A stretch of DNA of 38,851 nt. Origin: Burkholderiales bacterium (GTDB lineage: Bacteria; Pseudomonadota; Gammaproteobacteria; Burkholderiales; Burkholderiaceae_C). Numbering within the stretch: position 1 is the first letter of the stretch; every line of letters starts with the position of its first letter. The notes under the pieces were generated by a model. That model ran no database searches. It worked only from the letters and a program-made list of their open reading frames with translations, and was not told the origin of the DNA. The DNA lies in contig JACPVA010000160.1 of assembly GCA_016191995.1 (NCBI GenBank), forward strand, positions 1-38,851, read 5' to 3'. Made by a program: the position numbers and the translations under genes. Shown piece after piece: positions 8,964 to 18,110 of the stretch.

Positions 8964-10007
8964 CTACACCACGGCCCCGGCGTTCGGGTCGTTCGGGTCG
9001 CCCTCGCGTGCCGTCGCCTTGACCAGGTCCTCGCGCCGGACGCGCAACCACATCGCGATCGCGGCGGCGACGAAGACCGACGAGTAGATGCCGAACAGGA
9101 TCCCGATCGTCAGCGCGAGCGCGAAGTAGTGCAGCGTCGGGCCGCCGAAGACCAGCATCGACAGCACCATGATCTGGGTCGAGCCGTGCGTGATCACGGT
9201 GCGGCTGATCGTGCTCGTGATCGCGTGGTCGATCACCTGCGGCGTCGTCATCTTGCGGTAGCGCCGGAACGACTCGCGGATGCGGTCGAAGATGACCACC
9301 GACTCGTTGACCGAGTAGCCCAGCACCGCCAGCACGGCCGCCAGCACCGCGAGCGAGAACTCCCACTGGAAGAAGGCGAAGAAGCCCAGGATGATGACGA
9401 CGTCGTGCAGGTTGGCGACGATCGCGGCGACCGAGAACTTCCACTCGAAGCGCAGCGCGAGGTAGATCATGATGCCGGCGATCGTGAACGCGAGCGCGAT
9501 CGCGCCGTCGCGCGCGAGCTCCGCACCGACCGACGGGCCGACGAACTCGGTGCGCATCAGCCGCACCGGCTCGCTGGCGCCGCCGGCGCCGGCGACCTCG
9601 CAGGCGGCGCGGCTGACCGCCTCGCCCTGCGCGGTCACGTAGGACTTCGGTGCCACCGCACCGCCCTCGGCGCGGCAGATCTCGTCGAAGGCGCGCGCCG
9701 TCAACGCATCCTGCTGCTCGCCGCCGCGCACCGGCAGGCGAATCAGCACGTCGCGCGAGCTGCCGAAGTTCTGCACCTGGATCTCGCCCAGGCCGAGCCG
9801 GTCGACCGCGGCGCGCGTGCGCTCCAGCGGCGCCGCGCCGGCATACTGCACCTCGAGCACGCTGCCGCCGGTGAACTCGACCGACAGGTGCAGCCCGCGC
9901 GTGGCGAGGAAGAAGACCGCCAGCAAGAAGGTGATCAGCGACACCGCGTTCAGCACCAGCGCGTGGCGCATGAACGGGATGTCGCGCCGGATGCGGAAGA
10001 ACTCCAT
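8964..10007 (-). CDS. secF: SecF, Sec translocase accessory subunit
   Basis: A 347-residue inner-membrane protein that, with SecD, uses proton motive force to pull proteins through the SecYEG channel on the periplasmic side. It has an N-terminal membrane segment (about residues 15-35), the VEFTGGSVLEV motif opening the periplasmic domain, and five C-terminal membrane segments with the family motif NESVVIFDRIRE. The ATG at 10007 has GGGGA about 8 nt upstream and lies 24 nt after the secD stop. RND-type relatives exist, but size and the secD neighbour make the call firm. Confidence 0.96.
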   Translation of the reverse strand: MEFFRIRRDIPFMRHALVLNAVSLITFLLAVFFLATRGLHLSVEFTGGSVLEVQYAGAAPLERTRAAVDRLGLGEIQVQNFGSSRDVLIRLPVRGGEQQDALTARAFDEICRAEGGAVAPKSYVTAQGEAVSRAACEVAGAGGASEPVRLMRTEFVGPSVGAELARDGAIALAFTIAGIMIYLALRFEWKFSVAAIVANLHDVVIILGFFAFFQWEFSLAVLAAVLAVLGYSVNESVVIFDRIRESFRRYRKMTTPQVIDHAITSTISRTVITHGSTQIMVLSMLVFGGPTLHYFALALTIGILFGIYSSVFVAAAIAMWLRVRREDLVKATAREGDPNDPNAGAVV

Positions 10008-10031
10008 CGTCGATTCCCCGGTTCGCGCTCG

Positions 10032-11930
10032 TCAGGCCTTGCGCGCGCCCGAGCCGCCGCCCGCCGCGCCGGCGTCGTCGGCCCGCCAGACGGTGCCGAT
10101 CGACACCGACTTGAGCTTGCGCTGGCGCCCGTACCACAGGTTGACCAGCCCGCGCGAGAACACCAAGGCCGAGAACATCGAGGTCAGGATGCCCAGGCAG
10201 TGCACGACCGCGAAGCCGCGCACCGGCCCGGAGCCGAAGGCCAGCAGCGCGACGCCGGCGATCAGCGTCGTCACGTTGGAGTCCAGGATCGTCCCCCAGG
10301 CGCGCTCGTAGCCGGTGGCGATCGCGGTCTGCGGCGGCACGCCGGCGCGCAGCTCCTCGCGCACGCGCTCGTTGATCAGCACGTTGGCGTCGATCGCCAT
10401 GCCCAGCGTCAGCGCCATCGCCGCGATCCCGGGCAGCGTCAGCGTGGCCTGCAGCATCGACAGCACCGCCACCAGCAGCAGCAGGTTGAAGCCCAGCGCG
10501 AGCGAGGAAAACACGCCGAACAGCAGGTAGTAGGCACACATGAAGACGACGATCGCGAGGAAGCCCCAGACGACGCTGTCGAAGCCCTTGGCGATATTCT
10601 CCGCCCCCAGGCTCGGGCCGACGGTGCGCTCCTCGATGATCTCCATCGGCGCGGCCAGCGAGCCGGCGCGCAGCAGCAGCGCCTGGTCACCCGCCTCCGC
10701 CACCGTCATGCGCCCAGAGATCTGGACCCGCCCGCCGCCGATCTCGGTGCGGATCACCGGCGCGGTGACGACCTCGCCCTTGCCCTTCTCGAACAGGATG
10801 ATCGCCATCCGGCGGCCGACGTTGGCGCGCGTGACGTCGCGGAACACGCGCGAGCCCTGCGCGTCCAGCGTCAGGTTGACGGTCGGCTCCTGGGTCTGGC
10901 TGTCGAAGCCGGGCTGGGCGTCGGTCAGGTTCTCGCCGGTCAGCACGACCTCGCGCTTGACGATCAGCGGCTGGCCGTTGCGCTCGACGAAGCGCTCGGA
11001 GCCGAACGGCACCGGCGCGGCGCCGCGCTCGGCCTCGCGCGCCGCCGCGCTCTCGTCGACGAGGCGGATCTCGAGCGTCGCGGTGCGGCCGATGATGTCC
11101 TTGGCCTTGGCGGTGTCCTGCACCCCGGGGAGCTGGACGACGACGCGGTCCAGTCCCTGCTGCTGGATCACCGGCTCGGCCACGCCGAGCTCGTTGACGC
11201 GGTTCTGCAGCGTCGTGATGTTCTGCCGCAGCGCCTGCTCCTGCACCGCGCGCGCGACCTCGGGGCGCAGCGTGCCGGCGACGCGCGGATCGGCATCGTC
11301 GCCCTGCACGGACCACTGCACGTCGCCGATCCGGTCGGCCAGCACCTGCAGCGCCTGGTCGCGTGTGGCCGCGTCGCGGAAGCGCACGCGCACCGCCTGC
11401 CCTTCGCGCGCGACGCCGGCGTGGCGGATATTGCGCTCGCGCAGCAGGCTGCGCACGTCGCCGCTCAGCGTCTCGGCGCGCCGGTCCAGCGCCGCGGCGA
11501 CATCGACCTGCATCAGGAAGTGCACCCCGCCGCGCAGGTCAAGCCCGAGGTACATCGGCAGCGCGCGAAGCGACGCCATCCAGGCCGGCGAGCGCGACAC
11601 CAGGTTGAGCGCGACGATGTAGCTGCGGTCGGACGGGTCGGGGTTCAGTGCGTGGTCGAGCACGTCCCGGGCCCGGAGCTGGGTGTCGGTGTCGGGCAGG
11701 CGAGCGCGCACCGAGTTGCCGTCGAACTGCACCAGGTCGACCTGGATGCCGGCGTCGGCGAGGACGCGCTCGGCGCGGCCGGCCATCTCGGCGCCGACCT
11801 TGACCGTCACCTTGCCGCTGGAGACCTGCACCGCCGGCGCCTCGCCGAAGAAGTTCGGCGCCGTGTACAGCACGCCGACGACGAGCGCCAGCGCCAGCAG
11901 CGCGTAGGTCCACCAGGGGTAGCGATTCAT
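10032..11930 (-). CDS. secD: SecD, Sec translocase accessory subunit
   Basis: A 632-residue partner of SecF. It begins with a membrane anchor (residues 6-25), then a large periplasmic domain opened by GLDLRGGVHFLM and containing the VVQLPGVQD segment. It ends with a five-helix membrane domain carrying the GMAIDANVLINERVREE motif typical of SecD. The ATG at 11930 has GGAAG six bases upstream. The C-terminal tail is Gly/Ala/Lys rich. It is the second gene of yajC-secD-secF, 93 nt after yajC. Confidence 0.97.
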   Translation of the reverse strand: MNRYPWWTYALLALALVVGVLYTAPNFFGEAPAVQVSSGKVTVKVGAEMAGRAERVLADAGIQVDLVQFDGNSVRARLPDTDTQLRARDVLDHALNPDPSDRSYIVALNLVSRSPAWMASLRALPMYLGLDLRGGVHFLMQVDVAAALDRRAETLSGDVRSLLRERNIRHAGVAREGQAVRVRFRDAATRDQALQVLADRIGDVQWSVQGDDADPRVAGTLRPEVARAVQEQALRQNITTLQNRVNELGVAEPVIQQQGLDRVVVQLPGVQDTAKAKDIIGRTATLEIRLVDESAAAREAERGAAPVPFGSERFVERNGQPLIVKREVVLTGENLTDAQPGFDSQTQEPTVNLTLDAQGSRVFRDVTRANVGRRMAIILFEKGKGEVVTAPVIRTEIGGGRVQISGRMTVAEAGDQALLLRAGSLAAPMEIIEERTVGPSLGAENIAKGFDSVVWGFLAIVVFMCAYYLLFGVFSSLALGFNLLLLVAVLSMLQATLTLPGIAAMALTLGMAIDANVLINERVREELRAGVPPQTAIATGYERAWGTILDSNVTTLIAGVALLAFGSGPVRGFAVVHCLGILTSMFSALVFSRGLVNLWYGRQRKLKSVSIGTVWRADDAGAAGGGSGARKA

Positions 11931-12023
11931 GCAGGGCTTCCAGCGGGATCCCGTGGCGGGCGTGCCGCGTAGGCGTGGAGCCGGCGTGACGAGCCGCCGG
12001 CAAAGGCCGAGGCGTCGATGCGG

Positions 12024-12353
12024 CTACTTGCCGGCGCTGCTGAACGTGCCCTTGGGCAGCACCTGGACCACCGCCGGGCGCTGCACCTGCAGCTCGACGC
12101 CGCTGGCGACCTCGACGTGCAGGTAGGCGTCGCCGAGCTTGGTCACGCGGCCGAGCACGCCGCCGCCGATCACCACCTCGTCGCCCTTGGCCAGGGCCTC
12201 GATCATGGCCTTGTGCTCCTTCTGGCGCTTCATCTGCGGGCGGATCATGATGAAGTAGAGGACGACGAACATCAGCACCAGCGGCAGCAGGCTGAGCAGC
12301 GACGAGCCGCCGTCGGCGGGGGCGGCCTGGGCGTAGGCGTTGGAAATGAACAC
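12024..12353 (-). CDS. yajC: YajC, SecDF-associated membrane protein
   Basis: A 109-residue single-pass membrane protein of the SecDF-YajC holotranslocon. An ATG further upstream (12392) is available, but the GTG at 12353 gives the family-typical beginning MFISNAYAQA, and AAGG lies seven bases before it; I therefore prefer GTG. The membrane helix is about residues 18-36 (LLPLVLMFVVLYFIMI), followed by RPQMKRQKEH and a small beta domain (GDEVVIGGGVLGRV). It leads the secDF operon. Confidence 0.93.
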   Translation of the reverse strand: MFISNAYAQAAPADGGSSLLSLLPLVLMFVVLYFIMIRPQMKRQKEHKAMIEALAKGDEVVIGGGVLGRVTKLGDAYLHVEVASGVELQVQRPAVVQVLPKGTFSSAGK

Positions 12354-12619
12354 GGGGGGACCTTTCGCGCGCGCCCGCCGGACGCGGGCCAATCGCGCAT
12401 TTTAGGCGCCGCCGGGGCGCTGGCGCGGGCGCCGCGGGCATGGCCGGGCGCGCCGGCCTGCGGGGCCGGGTGCGCGGCTGGCGCGCCCGGTGCATCCCGC
12501 CCGTCGGTCATCGCCGCAGCCTGTCGGGCCGCCGCCGCGCCGCATCGCAGGCCCGGCGACAGCGGCGCGGCGGCTGGCTACAGTCGCCGCATGCTCCAAT
12601 GCCACCCGCGCCCGACACG
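12354..12619. other. Divergent intergenic region, yajC / kinase
   Basis: This stretch separates the minus-strand secretion operon from the plus-strand two-component system. It is very GC rich with several imperfect dyads. A TAAAAT-like hexamer for the yajC side lies at about 12396-12401 and a TACAGT hexamer for the kinase side at 12579-12584; neither has a convincing -35 partner, so both are tentative. Confidence 0.3.
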
Positions 12620-14167
12620 ATGAACGCCACCTCCGAAGCGCCCATGGCCCAGGCCTCGTGGCCCCGCATCGCGCAAGCCTTCGTCACCGGCTACCACCGC
12701 TATGCGAGCTGGCTGGTGTCGATCAGCTGGAAGCGCTTCATCCTGCTCGCGATCCTGCTGATGATCGTGGCCGGGATCACCTCGTCGCTGCCACCGTTCC
12801 GCTATTCGGTGACCGAGACCGTCGACGAGCCGATCGAGTTGCCCGAGCTGCCCGAGCTGCCGGAAGTCCCCGAACCGCCCGCGGCGCCAGCGCCGCCGAA
12901 GGCGCCGGCCGGCCAGCGCGAGCCGCTGATCCGGATCGAACGCCCGCGCAGCGGCGAGGCCGAGGGCCTGGACATCTCGATCGACGAGCGCGGCATCCGC
13001 ATCCGCCCGCGCGAGACGACCGCACCCGCCTCGCCACCTGCCCCGCCAGCGCCGGCAGGCGCCGGCCAGGGCGGCGCGGCTGAAGGCGGCGCCACAGCGG
13101 CCGAACCTGGCGCGGCTGCCGGCGGCGCCGCCGCCGACCCGTGCCCCGGTGGCACCGCCGCGACCCGCGCCGAGATCGACGCGGCGGTGCGCGACGCCCG
13201 GCGCGCCGCGCGCGAGGCCGTGCAGCAGGCGCGGCAGGCGATCGAGGATGCCGGGCTGGCCGGCGCGACGCGCAAGGTCACGCGCAAGCGCGTCGTCCAC
13301 TGGGGCGACTTCCTGCCGCAGCTGGCGCTGATCTGGATCTTCGCCTCGGCCATGCTCAAGCTCGTCTACAAGGGCCGCATCCAGGCCGAAGCCAAGGCGG
13401 CGCAGGCAGCCGAGACGGCCGAGTCCGAGTCGCTCAAGCGCCAGGTCGTCGAGGCGCGCATGGCGGCGATGCAGGCGCAGGTCGAGCCGCACTTCCTGTT
13501 CAACACACTGGCCAGCATCGACCACCTGATCGAGACCGACCCGCCGCGCGCCAGCCAGATGCAGAAGAACCTGATCGCGCTGCTGCGCGCGAGCATGCCG
13601 ACGCTGCGCGAGGCCAGCGGCAACGGCGGCGGCGGCAGCGCGCGCGAGCTCGGCCGCGAGCTGGCCGTGATCCGTCCCTACCTGCAGATCCTCGAGGTGC
13701 GCATGGAGGAGCGGCTGACGACCGAGATCGATGTCCCCGAGGGGCTGCTGTCGGCCGAGTTCCCGCCGATGATGATCCAGACCCTGGTCGAGAATGCGAT
13801 CAAGCACGGGCTCGAGCCCAAGCCCGAAGGCGGTCACCTGGCGGTCAAGGCGCAGGTCGTGCACGGCAAGCTGGCGGTCAGCGTCGCCGACAGCGGGATG
13901 GGTTTCGGACGCGCGCCGACCGCCGGCACCGGGGTCGGCCTGGCCAATATCCGCGAGCGGCTGCAACTGCTGTACGGTGGCCGGGCGGCGCTCACCGTAA
14001 CCGAGAACCCCGGCGGCGGCACGGTGGCGACGATCACGGTGCCGTACCGCACGGTCGAGGCGGCGGCCGCCGAAGAAGCCGCTGCGCCGGCGCCGGCCGC
14101 GGGCAGCACCGCGCCGGGCCGCGGATCGCCGGCCGGCGCGCGCGGCGCGGCTGGAGCCGCGGCGTGA
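12620..14167 (+). CDS. LytS-type sensor histidine kinase
   Basis: About 515 residues. The C-terminal half is a His_kinase (LytS/YehU-type) module: the phosphoacceptor region VEPHFLFNTLASIDHL with H291, then an HATPase with LVENAIKHG, DSGMGFG and GTGVGLANIRERL. Two membrane helices (about residues 39-52 and 237-253) bracket an unusual external region rich in Pro, Ala and Gly, including ELPELPEVPEPP repeats and an Ala/Arg coiled-coil-like stretch. No known sensor domain is visible, so the signal is unknown. Start is uncertain: ATG at 12599 is also in frame and neither has a clear Shine-Dalgarno. The stop overlaps the next gene by 4 bp (GTGA). Confidence 0.9.
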   Translation: MNATSEAPMAQASWPRIAQAFVTGYHRYASWLVSISWKRFILLAILLMIVAGITSSLPPFRYSVTETVDEPIELPELPELPEVPEPPAAPAPPKAPAGQREPLIRIERPRSGEAEGLDISIDERGIRIRPRETTAPASPPAPPAPAGAGQGGAAEGGATAAEPGAAAGGAAADPCPGGTAATRAEIDAAVRDARRAAREAVQQARQAIEDAGLAGATRKVTRKRVVHWGDFLPQLALIWIFASAMLKLVYKGRIQAEAKAAQAAETAESESLKRQVVEARMAAMQAQVEPHFLFNTLASIDHLIETDPPRASQMQKNLIALLRASMPTLREASGNGGGGSARELGRELAVIRPYLQILEVRMEERLTTEIDVPEGLLSAEFPPMMIQTLVENAIKHGLEPKPEGGHLAVKAQVVHGKLAVSVADSGMGFGRAPTAGTGVGLANIRERLQLLYGGRAALTVTENPGGGTVATITVPYRTVEAAAAEEAAAPAPAAGSTAPGRGSPAGARGAAGAAA

Positions 14168-14571
14168 GGACGGACCCGACGCCGCGCCGGCGCCGACTGG
14201 CGCTCGTGCTGCCGACGCTGGCGCTGCTCGCCGCCGGCGCGCTGCTCGCGCTGTGGCTGGCGATCGACGCCATCGGCACGATTCCGGTCAGCGTGACGAT
14301 CGACGGCCAGGAGATGCTGCGCGACCTCGATCTGGCAGCCTTGCACCCCGGGCACAAGTTCGCGCTGGCGGCGGCGCTGCTGGTGCTCGGGCTGACGCTG
14401 CTGGTGGCGGTTCCTCTGGCGCTGCTGCTCAGCGCCGGCGCCGCGCTCGTCGTCGTGCTGCTGCCGCTGGCGGCGACGCTGCTGGCGCTGGCGATCGCGC
14501 TGTCGCCGCTCGCGCTGCTCGGCTGGCTGCTGTGGCGCGCGACGCGCCGCTCGCCTAGCATCGGGGCATGA
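14164..14571 (+). CDS. Small hydrophobic membrane protein in the two-component operon
   Basis: A 135-residue protein with about three hydrophobic segments (roughly residues 12-32, 60-83 and 88-122) and a short hydrophilic piece, TIDGQEMLRDLDLAALHPGH, between the first two. I do not recognise a family. The start is GTG at 14164, overlapping the kinase stop as GTGA; its own stop overlaps the regulator's ATG as ATGA. Such double coupling implies the three proteins are made in fixed ratio. It may be an accessory sensor or modulator of the kinase; this is inference. Confidence 0.75.
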   Translation: MRTDPTPRRRRLALVLPTLALLAAGALLALWLAIDAIGTIPVSVTIDGQEMLRDLDLAALHPGHKFALAAALLVLGLTLLVAVPLALLLSAGAALVVVLLPLAATLLALAIALSPLALLGWLLWRATRRSPSIGA

Positions 14572-15363
14572 ACGCAGCTGTGCCGCGCGCCGTGCTTGCC
14601 GACGACGAGCGGCTGATGCGCGAGCAGCTGCGCGCGCGCCTGGCCGAGACCTGGCCCGAGCTGCAGATCGTCGCCGAGGCGCGCAACGGCCGCGAGGCGG
14701 TCGACCTCGTCGCCGCGCAGCGGCCCGATGTCGTCTTCCTCGACATCCGCATGCCCGGGCTGACCGGGGTCGAGGCGGCGCGCGAGATCGCGCAGCTTCC
14801 GCTCGGCCCCGACGAATGGCTGCCCGAGATCGTCTTCATCACCGCCTACGACCAGTATGCGGTGCAGGCCTTCGAGCAGGGTGCGGCCGACTATGTGCTG
14901 AAGCCGGCCGAGCGCGAGCGGCTGCAGCTCACGGTGGACCGCATCCGCGACCGGCTCGCGCGCCGCGGCACGCCCGACGAGGGCGGCGGCGTGCCGCTGC
15001 AGAAGCTGCTGCACGAACTCGCGACGCGGCTGGAGCCCGGCCGCGCGCCGCCGCGGCTGCGCTGGATCCAGGCCGGCGTCGGCAGCACGATCCAGATGAT
15101 CCCGATCGACGAGGTGCTGTTCTTCATCAGCGACGAGAAGTACACGCGGGTCCAGACCGCGCGCGTCGAGGCGCTGATCAGGAAGCCGATCAAGGAACTG
15201 GTCGAGGAGCTCGACCCGGCGCAGTTCTGGCAGATCCACCGCAGCACGCTGGTCAGCGTGCAGGCGATCGCCGAGGTCACGCGCGACTTCCGCGGCCGCC
15301 AGATCGTCCACGTCAAGGGCCACCCCGAGCAGCTCGAGGTCAGCCGCAGTTATGCGGGGTTGT

Positions 15364-15377
<14 letters not shown>
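14568..15377 (+). CDS. LytTR-family response regulator
   Basis: A 269-residue response regulator. The receiver domain (about 1-125) has the acidic pair ADDE, the phosphoacceptor D59 in VVFLDIRMPG, and the conserved lysine in YVLKPAE. The C-terminal LytTR DNA-binding domain contains EVLFFISDEKYTRV and FWQIHRSTLVSV. AlgR and LytR belong to this class and bind promoter-proximal direct repeats. It is coupled to the upstream membrane protein by ATGA and overlaps pcaF tail to tail by 14 bp. Targets are unknown; AlgR-like control of the minor-pilin operon downstream is possible but not shown. Confidence 0.95.
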
Positions 15378-16578
<1,201 letters not shown>

Positions 16579-16630
16579 GGCATCGCTCCGGTCAGGGAGC
16601 GCAATGTAAACGCCGGCGCAGCCGCGGGCC

Positions 16631-16657
16631 TCAAGTCGCGGCGGCGGCGGCCGAAAG
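16631..16657 (+). promoter_or_regulatory. Candidate sigma-28 (FliA) promoter for the c-di-GMP operon
   Basis: TCAAGTCG, an 11-bp spacer and GCCGAAAG match the sigma-28 layout TAAAGTTT-N11-GCCGATAA (6 of 8 in the -10 element; TCAAG is a common -35 variant). Transcription would start near 16665, about 40 nt before the HD-GYP start codon. An identically spaced site precedes the minor-pilin operon at 22981-23007. Confidence 0.5.
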
Positions 16658-16706
16658 CACGGGCAGCGCTCCGCGGCCGCGGAACGCCCATGCCCAGCCG
16701 CCACCC

Positions 16707-18110
16707 ATGAATCCGCTCGTCGCCACGCAGGACCTCATGGTCGGGATGTACGTCCACCTCGACCTGCCCTGGGTGCGCCATCCGTTCCCGCGCTCGAGCT
16801 TTCGCATCAGCTCGCCGGCGCAGATCGAGGTCATCCGCGAGCTGGGGCTGCGCGAGGTCCGCTGGGCGCCCGAAAGAAGCCTGCCCGAGCGCCAGCCCCC
16901 GGAGCACGCGCAGGCTGCGGCCGGAGGTGCATCCACCGAGGCCGCGGCGCCGCATCCGGTCCACGGTGCGGCCCCGGCCCCGCCGGCACGCAGCACGGCG
17001 ACCGCGCCGCGCCGCGCCGGCGCGCCGGTGCTCGCCGCCGTCGATGGTGCGCGCTCCGCGCCGCCGCCCTCGGCCGCCTTGCGCGTGCAGCAGGCCGTGC
17101 AGCGCAGGCTGCAGCGCGACCATGCACAGGCCAGCGGTGCGCTGCTGAAGGTGCTGCGCGGCGCACGCGCACGCCCGCAGCAGGCCGGCGCGAACGCGCA
17201 GACGCTGGCGCGCGCGCTCGTCGACCGCCTGCCCGACGATACGCAGGCCTGCATCCGGCTGCTGCCGGTGGCCGGCGGCGACCGCGCCACGGCGCACGGC
17301 ATGAACGTCGCCGTCGTCGCGCTGCTGATGGGGCGCGTCTTCGGGCTCGGCGACGAGGAGCTGGTCGAGCTCGGCCAAGGCGCGCTGCTGCACGACGTCG
17401 GCAAGCTCGAACTGCCCGAGGCGCTGCGCGCGCCGCCCGGCAGCGCCGGCGATGCCGAGGCGCTGCGGCGCTGGCGCGAGCATGTGCCGCTGGGCCTGCA
17501 GCTCGGCCAGCGCATGGGGCTGGCCAGCGGGGCGCTGACGGTGGTCGCGCAGCACCACGAGCACGACGACGGCAGCGGCTTCCCGCACGGGCTGGCGGCC
17601 GAGCATATCGCGCTGGGTGCGCGCATCGTCTCGCTCGCCGACCGCTACGACAACCTGTGCAACCCGGCGCGAGCGTGCGCGGCGCTGACCCCGCACGAGG
17701 CGATGGCCGCGCTGTTCTGCGGCAGCCAGGGGCGCGACGACGCGACCATGCTGGCCGCCTTCGTGCGGCTGATGGGCGTCTACCCGCCCGGGTCGCTGGT
17801 CGAGCTCGGCGACGGCCGCCTGGCCGTCGTCGTCAGCGTCGACGCCGCGCGCCCGCTGCGTCCGCGCGTGCGCGTGCACGATCCTCGCCTCCCGCCCGAG
17901 GAGGCGCTGCTGCTGGACCTCGCGCGCTGCGAGGGCCTGGCGATCCGGCGCAGCCTGCACGCCGCCGCGCTGCCGCCGGCGGCGCGGCGCGACCTGGCGC
18001 CGCACGCGCGCCTGACCTACTTCTTCGAGCCGCCCGCGCCCCAGGCGGTCGAACCGCCGATCGAACCGCGCGCCGGGGACGAGGCCGGCGCGCCCGAGGC
18101 ATCGCGATGA
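16707..18110 (+). CDS. HD-GYP-family c-di-GMP phosphodiesterase (GFP variant)
   Basis: A 467-residue protein with an N-terminal DUF3391-type segment (residues 1-55, VATQDLMVGMYVHLDLPWVRHPF), an Ala/Pro-rich linker to about residue 120, and an HD-GYP domain. The HD pair is H229-D230 in LLHDVGKLELP; the second signature is HHEHDDGSGFPHGL at 283-296. The usual GYP is GFP, a conservative change, and the metal-binding His, Glu and Asp residues appear kept, so hydrolysis of c-di-GMP is likely. The stop overlaps the start of the GGDEF-EAL gene as ATGA. A sigma-28-like promoter lies just upstream. Confidence 0.9.
   Translation: MNPLVATQDLMVGMYVHLDLPWVRHPFPRSSFRISSPAQIEVIRELGLREVRWAPERSLPERQPPEHAQAAAGGASTEAAAPHPVHGAAPAPPARSTATAPRRAGAPVLAAVDGARSAPPPSAALRVQQAVQRRLQRDHAQASGALLKVLRGARARPQQAGANAQTLARALVDRLPDDTQACIRLLPVAGGDRATAHGMNVAVVALLMGRVFGLGDEELVELGQGALLHDVGKLELPEALRAPPGSAGDAEALRRWREHVPLGLQLGQRMGLASGALTVVAQHHEHDDGSGFPHGLAAEHIALGARIVSLADRYDNLCNPARACAALTPHEAMAALFCGSQGRDDATMLAAFVRLMGVYPPGSLVELGDGRLAVVVSVDAARPLRPRVRVHDPRLPPEEALLLDLARCEGLAIRRSLHAAALPPAARRDLAPHARLTYFFEPPAPQAVEPPIEPRAGDEAGAPEASR

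Noticed and set aside
6526..9087. 850-codon plus-strand frame opposite DUF1631
   Set aside because: Antisense shadow of the DUF1631 gene with the same biased composition and no recognisable fold.
8926..10539. Upstream extension of the DUF1631 frame through secF and secD
   Set aside because: The extension lies in another frame of well-supported genes. The ATG at 8925 follows the secF stop directly and gives a normal protein.
8907..11972. About 1000-codon plus-strand frame opposite secF and secD
   Set aside because: secD and secF are certain on the minus strand; the plus-strand text is low-complexity Arg/His/Gln/Asp/Leu without motifs. High GC suppresses stop codons and produces such frames.
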